Assembly (NCBI GenBank): GCA_964582225.1 | Contig: CAZORA010000002.1 | Span: 144,244 to 208,243 of the forward strand | Direction of reading: 5' to 3' | DNA: 64,000 nucleotides | Source of the DNA: Dokdonella_A sp964582225 | Lineage (GTDB): Bacteria; Pseudomonadota; Gammaproteobacteria; Xanthomonadales; Rhodanobacteraceae | Shown: positions 46,590 through 54,826 of the stretch, in pieces | Numbering within the stretch: the stretch's first letter is position 1 | Layout: every line of letters begins with the position of its first letter | Program-made: the position numbers and the translations under genes | The notes under the pieces: model-generated | The model's database searches: none | Told to the model about the DNA's origin: nothing | What the model saw: the letters and a program-made list of their open reading frames with translations, nothing else

Positions 46590-46741
46590 ACCCCGCCGCC
46601 GCAGTACGCCACACCACCATTCCCGAGCCCGCTACGGCCACCGCCAGCGGGCTCGCCTCGTTTGGCCACGCGTTGGCGTGGCTTGCGACCTGGCCGGGGC
46701 CACTCCTTCCCGGCCAGGCCGCCCTCTGACAAGGAACCGCT

Positions 46742-47275
46742 CTGAACACGCTCCACGTCGAGTACCGCAAGGTCGAGGCGCTGATTCCCTACGCCCGCAA
46801 TCCGCGCACGCATTCCGAAGCGCAGGTCGCCAAGATCGCCGCGAGCATCGTCGAGTTCGGCTGGACGAACCCGGTGCTGGTCGATGGCGCGAGCGGCCTC
46901 ATTGCCGGCCACGGTCGCTTGGCCGCGGCGCGCAAGCTGGGACTGGATGAGGTGCCGGTGATTGAACTGGCCCATCTCACGCCCTCGCAAAAGCGCGCGC
47001 TCGTCGTGGCCGACAACCGCCTGGCGCTCGATGCCGGCTGGGACGAGGAAATGCTGGCGCTGGAACTGGCCGAACTGGCCGAAGCCGGCTATGCGCTGGC
47101 GCTGACCGGCTTCGAGGATGGCGAGATCGAGTCTTTGCTGGCCGGGGTGGTCGATGCCGACGAGGACGGCCAAGACGATGCGGACGATGGCAGCGCGGAC
47201 GATGGCGCCGACGAGGTTCCCGACGCCCCATTGGTGCCGGTGTCGCGCACGGGCGATGTCTGGGCGCTGGGTTGA
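46742..47275 (+). CDS. ParB/Srx-domain protein, truncated ParB-methyltransferase
   Basis: A 177-residue protein with a ParB-like N-terminal domain: ALIPYARNPRTHSEAQV near 14, FGWTNPVLVD near 41, LIAGHGRLAAARKLGL near 55, and LVVADNRLALDAGW near 85. A long acidic linker (about 135-160) leads to VSRTGDVWALG and then TGA. In many phages this ParB domain is fused to a DNA adenine methylase, and the linker passes into GD.W.LG.HRL.CGD at the methylase start. The protein therefore ends exactly where the methylase should begin. The frame is blocked upstream by TGA at 46727, and AAGGA at 46731-46735 points to CTG 46742 as start, a rare codon. Confidence 0.75.
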   Translation: MNTLHVEYRKVEALIPYARNPRTHSEAQVAKIAASIVEFGWTNPVLVDGASGLIAGHGRLAAARKLGLDEVPVIELAHLTPSQKRALVVADNRLALDAGWDEEMLALELAELAEAGYALALTGFEDGEIESLLAGVVDADEDGQDDADDGSADDGADEVPDAPLVPVSRTGDVWALG

Positions 47276-47285
47276 CGCGATACGC

Positions 47286-49244
47286 ATGAGCCACGATTAC
47301 GAAGGCGCCGCCGCCATCGAACGCGCCTGGCGCGAGGGGCTGACGCCCGACCCGTCGCTGAGCGTCTCCGAATGGGCCGACCGCCATCGGATGCTCTCCA
47401 GCAAGGCCTCCGCCGAGCCGGGACGCTGGCGCACCAGTCGCACGCCGTACTTGCAGGCGATCATGGATTGCCTCTCGCCCACCTCGCCCATCGAGCGCGT
47501 GGTGTTCATGAAGGCGGCGCAGCTTGGCGCGACCGAGATGGGCAGCAACTGGATCGGCTATGTGATCCACCATGCGCCGGGGCCGATGATGGCGGTGTGG
47601 CCCACCGTCGAGATGGCCAAGCGCAACTCCAAGCAACGCATCGATCCCTTGATCGAGGAATCGGGCGTACTGGCGGAATTGATCGCCCCGGCGCGCTCGC
47701 GCGATTCGGGCAACACGATCCTGGCCAAAGAGTTCCGCGGCGGCGTGCTGGTCATGACCGGTGCCAACAGCGCCGTGGGCTTGCGCTCGATGCCGGTGCG
47801 GTACTTGTTTCTGGATGAGGTGGACGGCTATCCGCTGGACGTCGAGGGCGAAGGCGATGCGATCTCCTTGGCCGAGGCGCGCACCCGCACCTTTGCCCGG
47901 CGCAAGATCTTCATCGTCTCCACGCCGACCATCGCGGGCGCCTCAGCCATCGAGCGCGAATACGAGGCGTCCGATCAGCGCCGCTATTTCGTGCCCTGTC
48001 CCCACTGCGCGCACCGCCAGTGGCTGCGCTTCGAGCAACTGCGCTGGGACAAGGGATCGCCAGAAACTGCCGCCTACATCTGCGAGTCCTGCGACACCGC
48101 CATCGCCGAGCATCACAAGAGCTGGATGCTGGAGCGCGGAACCTGGCAAGCGATGGCCGAGGAACCGAGCAAGACGGCAGGCTTCCACCTGTCCTCGCTC
48201 TACAGCCCGGTCGGCTGGCGCGCCTGGCGCGAGATCGCCGCGGCGTGGGAGGCGGCCGTGAACAAGGAATCGGGTTCGGCCTCCGCGATCAAGACCTTCA
48301 AGAACACGGAACTCGGCGAAACATGGGTCGAGGAAGGCGAAGCGCCCGACTGGCAGCGCCTGGTCGAGCGCCGCGAGGACTACCGCATCGGCAGCATCCC
48401 GATGGGCGGCTTGCTCCTGGTCGGCGGCGCCGACGTGCAGAAGGATCGCATCGAGACCTCGATCTGGGCCTTCGGGCGCGACCGGGAGTGCTGGCTGATC
48501 GAGCACCGGGTATTGATGGGCGACACCGCCCGCGACAGCGTGTGGAAGGCGCTGGCCGATGTCCTGGCCGAGCACTGGACGCACGCCTCGGGCGCCGCGC
48601 TGCCGCTGGCGCGCTTCGCGCTCGACACGGGCTTTGCGACGCAAGAGGCCTACGCCTTCGTGCGCGCCAGCCGCGATGCGCGGGTGATGGCGGTCAAGGG
48701 CGTAGCGCGTGGCGCCGCCCTGGTCGGCACGCCCACAGCGGTGGACATGAGCCAAGGCGGCAAGAAGCTGCGCCGCGGCATCAAGGTGTTCGCGGTCACC
48801 GGCGCCATCGCCAAGCTGGAGTTCTACAACAACCTGCGCAAAGGCCCGGAATTGGCCGAGGACGGCGTCGCCATCCGCTACCCCGCGGGTTTCGTGCACC
48901 TGCCCAAGATCGACGCCGAGTTCATCCAGCAGTTGTGCGCCGAGCAACTGATCACGCGCCGCAACCGCAACGGCTTTCCGGTGCGCGAGTGGCAAAAGAT
49001 GCGCGAGCGCAACGAGGCCTTGGACTGCTACGTGTACGCCCGCGCCGCTGCCTCGGCCGCCGGACTCGACCGCTTCGAGGAGCGCCACTGGCGCGAACTG
49101 GAACGCCAACTGGGCGTGGCCGAGGCCGCGCCCGATGAACCCGACCAGCCAGCACCCAACGAGGCCATCCAACGCGGTGGCCTCGGCGTTTCTGGCACCC
49201 CACACCGTGGCCGGCGCGTGATCAAGAGCCGCTGGCTGTCCTGA
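47286..49244 (+). CDS. terL: Terminase large subunit, GpA family
   Basis: A 652-residue DNA-packaging motor of the lambda gpA family, which cuts concatemers and pumps DNA into the prohead. The N-terminal ATPase shows the adenine/Walker A-like VVFMKAAQLGATEMG near 78, and Walker B YLFLDEVDGYP near 177 with the coupling segment IFIVSTPTI near 215. CPHC and CESC suggest a zinc ribbon near 240-270. The C-terminal nuclease has GADVQKDRIE and LDTGFATQEAY near 445. It ends with a basic tail. No small terminase gene is found upstream; only 10 bp separate it from the truncated ParB gene. Confidence 0.93.
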   Translation: MSHDYEGAAAIERAWREGLTPDPSLSVSEWADRHRMLSSKASAEPGRWRTSRTPYLQAIMDCLSPTSPIERVVFMKAAQLGATEMGSNWIGYVIHHAPGPMMAVWPTVEMAKRNSKQRIDPLIEESGVLAELIAPARSRDSGNTILAKEFRGGVLVMTGANSAVGLRSMPVRYLFLDEVDGYPLDVEGEGDAISLAEARTRTFARRKIFIVSTPTIAGASAIEREYEASDQRRYFVPCPHCAHRQWLRFEQLRWDKGSPETAAYICESCDTAIAEHHKSWMLERGTWQAMAEEPSKTAGFHLSSLYSPVGWRAWREIAAAWEAAVNKESGSASAIKTFKNTELGETWVEEGEAPDWQRLVERREDYRIGSIPMGGLLLVGGADVQKDRIETSIWAFGRDRECWLIEHRVLMGDTARDSVWKALADVLAEHWTHASGAALPLARFALDTGFATQEAYAFVRASRDARVMAVKGVARGAALVGTPTAVDMSQGGKKLRRGIKVFAVTGAIAKLEFYNNLRKGPELAEDGVAIRYPAGFVHLPKIDAEFIQQLCAEQLITRRNRNGFPVREWQKMRERNEALDCYVYARAAASAAGLDRFEERHWRELERQLGVAEAAPDEPDQPAPNEAIQRGGLGVSGTPHRGRRVIKSRWLS

Positions 49245-49260
49245 CCTTCAAGGAGTCCCC

Positions 49261-49752
49261 ATGAGTCTTGCCACCCGTATCGAAAGCCTGGTCATCCGCG
49301 TCGCGCAGGAGTTCAACGATGTGCGCGCGAAGGCCGGCAGCCTCGCCAACCTCACCACCACCGACAAGTCGAGCCTGGTCGCCGCGATCAACGAGCTGAA
49401 GGCAGCCGTGGTGTCGGCCACCGCCATCGACGACGCCCAAGTCTCGGCCACCAGCACCTATTCGTCGAACAAGATCGTGTCCTTGCTGGACGCGCTCAAG
49501 GCGGAAATCCTCGGCGGCGCGGATGCCGCCTACGACACGCTGCTGGAAATCCAGCAGCTCTTGCAGGACGACACCAGCGGCCTCGATGCGCTGCTGACCG
49601 CGGTCAACAAGCGGGTGCGCTTCGATGAGGCGCAAACGCTCACCACGGGCGAACAAGCGCAGGCGCGCAGCAACATCGGGGCCGTCGCGGCCAGCGACGT
49701 CGGCGACACCGACACCGATTTTGTCGCCATTCTCGACGGCGCGCTCGACTGA
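49261..49752 (+). CDS. Phage tail-fibre-like protein, coiled coil
   Basis: A 163-residue protein with signatures of tail fibre shafts: LTTTDKSSLVAAINELK near 33-49, STYSSNKIVSLLDAL near 65, and RFDEAQTLTTGEQAQARSNIG near 119, a very common link in phage fibre and collar proteins. The rest is amphipathic helix. AAGGAG precedes the ATG. It lies between terminase and gpW, a head-gene position where lambda has no gene, so a decoration fibre is possible. Its stop overlaps the next ATG. Confidence 0.7.
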   Translation: MSLATRIESLVIRVAQEFNDVRAKAGSLANLTTTDKSSLVAAINELKAAVVSATAIDDAQVSATSTYSSNKIVSLLDALKAEILGGADAAYDTLLEIQQLLQDDTSGLDALLTAVNKRVRFDEAQTLTTGEQAQARSNIGAVAASDVGDTDTDFVAILDGALD

Positions 49753-50144
49753 TGGCGCTGGTGCAACGACTGGTCGATCTGGTCGCGCGCATCGGTGGCG
49801 TGCTGTCGACCAAGATCGACGCCAGCCACCCGAGCGCGGCGCGCGCCTGGGTGTGCTTTGGCTACCTCGGCGGGCAGATCGTCATCCGCAGCGCGTACAA
49901 CGTCGCCGGCATCACGCGCACGGCGCAAGGTCGCTACCGCATCGCGTTCGCGACTGCCCTGGCCGACGCCGGCTACGCGTGGGTCGCGCTCGCCTTCGAC
50001 AGCGCCGCGCGCGGACAGCAGGCGTCGGTGATCGTGCGCGCACCGGGCGACGCCAAGAGCGCCGAGCATCTAGACGTCAGTTGCGCCGCCAGCGCGACCA
50101 CCTACGGCGATTGCGCCGAGATCAACGTCGTGGTGCTGCGCTGA
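49752..50144 (+). CDS. Phage protein, fibre partner
   Basis: A 130-residue protein, mainly beta strand (WVCFGYLGGQIVIRSAYN, RYRIAFATALADAGYAWVA). It resembles C-terminal modules of tail fibres, with a short helical start MALVQRLVDLVARIGG. Start and stop overlap both neighbours (TGATG on both sides), which fixes the frame and ties it to the preceding fibre-like gene. No specific receptor or enzyme motif is seen. Confidence 0.65.
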   Translation: MALVQRLVDLVARIGGVLSTKIDASHPSAARAWVCFGYLGGQIVIRSAYNVAGITRTAQGRYRIAFATALADAGYAWVALAFDSAARGQQASVIVRAPGDAKSAEHLDVSCAASATTYGDCAEINVVVLR

Positions 50145-50365
50145 TGGCCTACACCCAAGCCCACCTGGACGTGCTGCAGGCGGCCCTCGCGATGGGCGAG
50201 AAGCGCGTGAGCTTCGCCGACAAGACGGTCGAGTACCGCTCGGTCGACGAACTCAAGGCCGCCATCCGCGAGGTCAAGCGCAGCATCGCCGAGGAGGCGT
50301 CGGCCACCGGCCTCTGGCCCGGGCCGCCACGCCAGATTCGGGTCACCACCCGCAAGGGGTTTTGA
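50144..50365 (+). CDS. Head-tail joining protein, gpW family
   Basis: A 73-residue protein of the gpW family, which completes the head after DNA packaging and lets the tail attach. AYTQAHLDVLQAALAMG, VEYRSVDELKAAIREV and the basic end RQIRVTTRKGF match closely. It stands directly before the portal gene, as in lambda (A-W-B). Confidence 0.9.
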   Translation: MAYTQAHLDVLQAALAMGEKRVSFADKTVEYRSVDELKAAIREVKRSIAEEASATGLWPGPPRQIRVTTRKGF

Positions 50366-50366
50366 G

Positions 50367-51902
50367 ATGGCCTGGTTCTCCCACACCGTGCGCCGCCTGT
50401 TCGGCGGCTCGCCCGTACACGAAGCGGCAGGCCGCGGTCGGCGCTCGCTGGCGTGGATGCCGGGCAACCCGGGCGCAGTCGCCGCGCTCCTGACCAGCGG
50501 CACCGACCTGCGCAGCAAGAGTCGCGACCTCGTGCGCCGCAACGCGTGGGCGCAAGCGGCGCTCGACGCTTTTGTCGCCAACGCGGTCGGCACCGGCATC
50601 AAGCCGCAGAGCCTGTCGGCGGACGAGGGCTTCAAGACCCAGGTGCAGGCGCTGTGGCGCGACTGGACGGACGAGGCCGACGCGGCGGGCCAGACCGACT
50701 TCTACGGCCTGCAGGCGCTCGCTTGCCGGGCCATGCTCGAAGGCGGCGAATGCTTGATCCGGCTGCGCCCGCGCCGACCCGAGGACGGTCTGTCGGTGCC
50801 GCTGCAGTTGCAACTGCTCGAACCTGAGCATTTGCCCTTCCACCTCAACACCGACTTGCCGTCCGGCAACGTGGTGCGCTCGGGCATCGAGTTCGACGCG
50901 CTCGGACGGCGCGCCGCCTACCACCTCTACCGCGCCCACCCCGAGGACGGGCGGCTGGCGCCGATGTCCGGCCAAGGCGGCATGGAGACGGTGCGCATCG
51001 ACGCGCGCGAAGTCATCCACCTCTTTCGCGTGCTGCGCCCGGGTCAGATTCGCGGCGAGCCGTGGCTGGCGCGCGCCCTGGTCAAACTCAATGAGCTCGA
51101 CCAGTACGACGACGCGGAACTGGTGCGCAAGAAAACCGCGGCGATGTTCGCCGGCTTCGTCACCCGCCAGAACCCCGAGGACACCCTCATGGGCGAAGGC
51201 GCCGCCGACAGCAACGGCATCTCGCTGGCGGGTTTGGAGCCCGGCACGCTGCAGATTCTGGAACCGGGCGAGGACATCAAGTTCTCCGATCCGGCCGACG
51301 TGGGCGGCTCCTATTCGGAGTTCCTGCGCACCCAATTCCGCGCCGTCGCCGCGGCCATCGGCATCACCTACGAGCAACTGACCGGCGACCTTACCGGGGT
51401 CAACTATTCCTCGATCCGCGCCGGCATGCTGGAGTTTCGGCGCCGCTGCGAAATGCTGCAACACTCGGTTCTGGTGCACCAGCTGTGCCGCCCGGTGTGG
51501 GCGGCGTGGATGAAGCAGGCGGTGCTGTCCGGCGCGCTGGACGCACCCGGCTTTGCCCGCGGCTCACCCGCCCAGCGCCGCGCCTTCCTGCAAGCCAAGT
51601 GGATTCCGCAGGGCTGGCAATGGGTCGATCCGCTCAAGGAATACAAGGCGATGTTGATGGCCATCCGCGCCGGCCTCCTGTCGCGCTCGGAAGCCATCTC
51701 GGCCAACGGCTACGACGCCGAGGACATCGACCGCGAAATCGCCGCCGACAACAAGCGCGCCGACGAACTCGGCCTCATCTTCGATTCGGACCCGCGCTAC
51801 ACCTATCGCAGCGGCGGCAACGCCGACCCGGATCGCGCGGCGGTCACACCCGACGATCTCGACACACTCAGCGATGAGGTATCCGCCGCAGCGAATGCTT
51901 GA
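50367..51902 (+). CDS. Portal protein, lambda family
   Basis: A 511-residue lambda gpB-type portal, the dodecameric ring through which DNA enters the head. Landmarks are LRSKSRDLVRRNAWAQAALDA near 50-70, VGTGIKP near 78, AREVIHLFR near 215 and RGEPWLARAL near 231. Also visible are RKKTAAMFAGFVT near 255, ITYEQLTGDLTGVNYSSIR near 335-353, and KWIPQGWQWVDPLKEYKA near 412. The C-terminal tail is acidic. The length is near lambda B (533). Confidence 0.93.
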   Translation: MAWFSHTVRRLFGGSPVHEAAGRGRRSLAWMPGNPGAVAALLTSGTDLRSKSRDLVRRNAWAQAALDAFVANAVGTGIKPQSLSADEGFKTQVQALWRDWTDEADAAGQTDFYGLQALACRAMLEGGECLIRLRPRRPEDGLSVPLQLQLLEPEHLPFHLNTDLPSGNVVRSGIEFDALGRRAAYHLYRAHPEDGRLAPMSGQGGMETVRIDAREVIHLFRVLRPGQIRGEPWLARALVKLNELDQYDDAELVRKKTAAMFAGFVTRQNPEDTLMGEGAADSNGISLAGLEPGTLQILEPGEDIKFSDPADVGGSYSEFLRTQFRAVAAAIGITYEQLTGDLTGVNYSSIRAGMLEFRRRCEMLQHSVLVHQLCRPVWAAWMKQAVLSGALDAPGFARGSPAQRRAFLQAKWIPQGWQWVDPLKEYKAMLMAIRAGLLSRSEAISANGYDAEDIDREIAADNKRADELGLIFDSDPRYTYRSGGNADPDRAAVTPDDLDTLSDEVSAAANA

Positions 51903-51936
51903 GATCGGCAAGGCGGCGCTGGCATGAGCGCACGGG

Positions 51937-52278
51937 CTATCTGTCCAGCCCTTTGTATCCCTTGTGAAAAATGTAGGACAGATCCGGCCGCAGAAGGTAG
52001 CTGTCGCAATTCTCGTGAACGTGGCACTGCCAATATTCCTGCGACGGGCCAAGGCGCAGCCGAAGCGCGTCATCCGCCTCACGGAAGCGCTCGACCAAAT
52101 CGCCAGGCAGCGATTCGATGTCCCTGAAGTACGGGATCACCGTCTCCAACTCGCGCCACCACCGCTCCAACTCCACTGCGGTCATGTGCGGAAACCAGAA
52201 CCACGAGCGATAGCCGCACTCCTCGACCAAGAGGACAAAGAACTCGCTGCGGCAACGCGCTTCAAGGGCATCGAACAT
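51937..52278 (-). CDS. Reversed cargo gene (moron) between portal and protease
   Basis: A 113-residue protein read against the structural genes. It is rich in Trp, Phe and Tyr (SWFWFPHM, ELERWWRELE, QEYWQCHVHENCD), acidic overall, and has four cysteines. It looks like a compact soluble domain. I do not recognise the family. In lambda the portal and protease genes are adjacent, so this gene and its 470-bp surroundings are an insertion. Reversed single genes in late operons are typically expressed from the prophage. No strong promoter is visible; immunity or superinfection exclusion is a guess. Confidence 0.6.
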   Translation of the reverse strand: MFDALEARCRSEFFVLLVEECGYRSWFWFPHMTAVELERWWRELETVIPYFRDIESLPGDLVERFREADDALRLRLGPSQEYWQCHVHENCDSYLLRPDLSYIFHKGYKGLDR

Positions 52279-52370
52279 CGGTGCAGGCCCACCCGGCCTT
52301 AATCGCTTGCGTACGCCAGATCGTCCGGCGCTCGCACCGTACCACGCGGTAACCCACCCAGAGGATCAAC

Positions 52371-53627
52371 GTGACGCTCCTTCCCCATATGGCGGCGCGC
52401 CTGTTCGGCGTGCCGTTGGCGATCCATCGCCCCAAGCTCGACGTCATCTTGTCGGTGCTCGGCACGCGCGTGGGTCTGGCCGACCTGGCCGCACCCACCG
52501 GCTACACGCCAGCGCCGCGCGCGCCCACGCCCGCCCAGGGCAAGATCGCGGTCATCCCGATTCACGGCACCTTGCTGCGCCGCACCTCGGGCCTGGACGC
52601 CGAGTCGGGACTGGCGAGCTACGCTGCGGTCGCGGCGCAACTGGACGCCGCGCTGGCCCAGCCCGAGGTCGCGGCCATCTTGCTCGACGTCGACTCGCCG
52701 GGCGGCGAATCGAGCGGCGTGTTCGACCTGGCCGAGCGCATCCGCGCCGCCTGCGCGATCAAGCCGGTGTGGGCGGTCGCCAACGAAATGGCGTTCTCGG
52801 CGGCCTACGCGCTCGCCTCGGCGACCAATCGCGTGTTCGTCTCGCGCACCGGCGGCGTGGGCTCGATTGGCGTCATCGCCATGCACATCGACCAGTCCAT
52901 CAAGGATGCCAAGGACGGCGTGCGCTACACCGCAGTGTATGCCGGCGCGCGCAAGAACGATCTCAACCCGCACGAGCCGATCTCCGACCACGCCCACGCC
53001 GTGCTGCAAAGCGAAGTGCAGCGCATCTACGAGGTGTTCGTCGATACCGTCGCGCGCCATCGCAGCCTCGATGCCGACGCGGTACGCGCCACCGAAGCGG
53101 GCCTGTTCTTCGGCGCCGATGCCCTCGACGCGGGCCTTGCCGACAGCGTCGGCAGTTTCGACGAAGCGTTCGCGCAGCTTCGCCGCTCGCTCTCCCCACG
53201 TCCGACTGCGCTGGCTGCGGCCAAGCGCACGGGCCGTTTGCACCCCCAGCCAATGGAGCCTTCCATGAACGCCCCCACCGAACCCACCGAACCCACCGAA
53301 CCTGCCGCGACCGAGGCGCCGCGTGCCGATCCGACCGCCACCGCCTCGCCGCCGCCGGCCAGCCCTCCCGCCTTGAGCGTCGCCGACGCCCTCGACATCG
53401 CGCAGACCTGCACCTTGGCCGGACGCGCCGACCTGATTGCGGGCTTTCTCGAAAGCGCTGCCACGCCGCACGCCGTGCGCCACCAGCTGCTCGCCGCGCA
53501 AGCCGACGCGAGCCCCGAGATCGTCAGCCACATCGCCCCGGAAGCGGCGCGCCAAGCGGCCAGCAATCCGCTGATCGACGCGGCCCAGCGCATCGCGGCT
53601 GCCGCCACGTCCAAGAAGGAGTCCTGA
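52371..53627 (+). CDS. Prohead protease, S49 (SppA/ClpP-like) family
   Basis: A 418-residue capsid maturation protease of the lambda gpC type. The peptidase domain (about 55-250) has VIPIHGTLLRR, LLDVDSPGGES near 105, the nucleophile Ser143 in AFSAAYALAS, GGVGSIGVI near 162 and Lys195 in ARKNDLNP. The 52-residue spacing of Ser and Lys equals that of the SppA catalytic dyad of B. subtilis. From about 295 the protein turns into a Pro/Thr/Ala linker and a helical scaffold domain. Start GTG 52371 has GAGGA five bases upstream. Confidence 0.92.
   Translation: MTLLPHMAARLFGVPLAIHRPKLDVILSVLGTRVGLADLAAPTGYTPAPRAPTPAQGKIAVIPIHGTLLRRTSGLDAESGLASYAAVAAQLDAALAQPEVAAILLDVDSPGGESSGVFDLAERIRAACAIKPVWAVANEMAFSAAYALASATNRVFVSRTGGVGSIGVIAMHIDQSIKDAKDGVRYTAVYAGARKNDLNPHEPISDHAHAVLQSEVQRIYEVFVDTVARHRSLDADAVRATEAGLFFGADALDAGLADSVGSFDEAFAQLRRSLSPRPTALAAAKRTGRLHPQPMEPSMNAPTEPTEPTEPAATEAPRADPTATASPPPASPPALSVADALDIAQTCTLAGRADLIAGFLESAATPHAVRHQLLAAQADASPEIVSHIAPEAARQAASNPLIDAAQRIAAAATSKKES
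53265..53627 (+). other. Nested scaffold protein start inside the protease gene
   Basis: In-frame ATG 53265 has GGAG six bases upstream (GGAGCCTTCC-ATG), an ideal ribosome site within the coding sequence. It would yield a 120-residue protein with a TEP/PAA linker and a helical C-terminus. In lambda, Nu3 scaffold is made from the end of gene C in the same way. Confidence 0.6.
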
Positions 53628-53628
53628 G

Positions 53629-54009
53629 ATGCCCAGCGCACTGTCCGAACCGTTGAACCTGGGCGACCTGCTCAAGTTCGAAGCGCCCAACTTCTACTCG
53701 CGCGACCGCGTCACTGTCGGCGCCGGCCAAAGCCTGGCGCTCGGCACGGTCGTCGGCAGCGTCACCGCGACCGGCAAGATCAAGCCGGTCGACCCCTCCG
53801 CCGAGGACGGCAGCCAGGTCGCCTGCGGGGTGTTGCTGCAAGCCTGCGACGCGACGCTCGCCGAGCGCGACGACGGCCTCATCGTCGCCCGCCACGCCAT
53901 CCTCGCCGACCACGCGCTCGCCTGGCCCGAGGCCATCACCCACGCCGAAAAACTCACCGCTCTGGCGCAACTCAAAGCGCTGGGCGTGCTGGTTCGCCAA
54001 GGAGCCTGA
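53629..54009 (+). CDS. Head decoration protein, gpD family
   Basis: A 126-residue capsid-stabilising protein of the lambda gpD fold: FYSRDRVTVGAGQSLALGTVVG, TGKIKPVDPSAEDGSQVACGVLL and LIVARHAILADHALAWP. GTV(V/L)G and the GI/ACGVL..A pattern are typical. It starts 1 bp after the protease stop (overlapping its ribosome site), and the capsid gene follows by 3 bp. Confidence 0.88.
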   Translation: MPSALSEPLNLGDLLKFEAPNFYSRDRVTVGAGQSLALGTVVGSVTATGKIKPVDPSAEDGSQVACGVLLQACDATLAERDDGLIVARHAILADHALAWPEAITHAEKLTALAQLKALGVLVRQGA

Positions 54010-54012
54010 ACC

Positions 54013-54826
54013 ATGAACAATCCTTTCAGCCACCCCGCCTTTTCCATGACGGCGCTCACCGCCGCCATCAACATCCTGCCCAACCGCTACGGGCGCCTCG
54101 AAGCGCTCGGCCTGATGCCGACCAGGCCCGTGCGGCAGCGCCAGATCGTCGTCGAAGAAATGAACGGCGTGCTGAACCTCCTGCCGACCTTGCCGCCGGG
54201 CTCGCCCGGCACGGTGGGCACACGCGGCAAGCGCACGCTGCGCTCCTTCGTGGTGCCGCACATCCCGCACGACGACGTGGTGCTGCCCGAGGAAGTGCAA
54301 GGCATTCGCGCCTTCGGCTCGGAAACCGAAACCGAGACGGTCGCCGGCGTCATCGCCCGTCATCTGGAAACGATGCGCAACAAGCACGCCATCACGCTGG
54401 AGCACCTGCGCATGGGCGCGCTCAAGGGCGTGATCCTGGACGCCGATGGTTCGGTGCTCTACGACCTGTTCGACGCCTTCGGCATCGCCGCGCAGTCGGT
54501 GGCGTTCGAGCTCGGCGCCGCCGGCACCAACGTCAAGGCCAAGTGCGCCCTGGTGCTGGCGGCCATCGAGGACAACCTCAAGGGCGAGTTCATGAACGGC
54601 GTGCATTGCCTGTGCTCGCCGGAGTTCTTCGCCGCGCTCACCGGTCACGCCAAGGTCGAGAAGGCGTTCGAGAACTGGCAAAACGGCGCCATCCTCATCA
54701 ACGACGTGCGCCGCGGTTTCACCTACGGCGGCATCACGTTCGAGGAATACCGGGGCCAGGCCACCGACGCCGCGGGCGCCTCGCGCCGCTTCATCGCCGC
54801 CGGCGAAGCGCACGCGTTCAGGCGGC
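54013..54826 (+). pseudogene. Major capsid protein gpE, 3' end lost
   Basis: The first 270 or so residues of a lambda gpE-type capsid protein. Visible are NPFSHPAFSMTALTAAINILPN, GRLEALGLMP, VEEMNGVLNLLPTLPPG, FVVPHIPHDD near 76, TLEHLRMGALKG near 130 and FIAAGEAHAF near 263. Lambda gpE has 341 residues, and its ending (a segment with F....AP.DY and HVQSNP-like end) is missing. After GEAHAF, near 54822-54830, the frame meets DNA of another gene and runs on in the wrong frame to 55314. The result would be an aberrant 433-residue product. See the fused tail tube gene. Confidence 0.82.

Larger units (their letters stand above)
46273..46741. other. Non-coding region between early and packaging genes
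   Basis: 469 bp without a supported gene. It contains the two 17-bp-spaced repeats at 46431-46462 and the four short repeats at 46555-46589. Small open frames here (including one encoding Cys-Glu-Pro repeats on the minus strand) are by-products of the repeats. The position, directly before the packaging genes, fits a late promoter, cos/pac site or operator region. Confidence 0.55.

Noticed and set aside
46540..46770. A minus-strand peptide with CEPCEPCEPCEP repeats
   Set aside because: Simple translation of the GGTTCGC iterons; no start signal or homologue is recognisable.
51964..52302. A plus-strand 112-aa gene opposite the reversed cargo gene
   Set aside because: The minus-strand product looks more like a real protein (balanced composition, aromatic core). 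Both cannot be excluded, but only one is likely.
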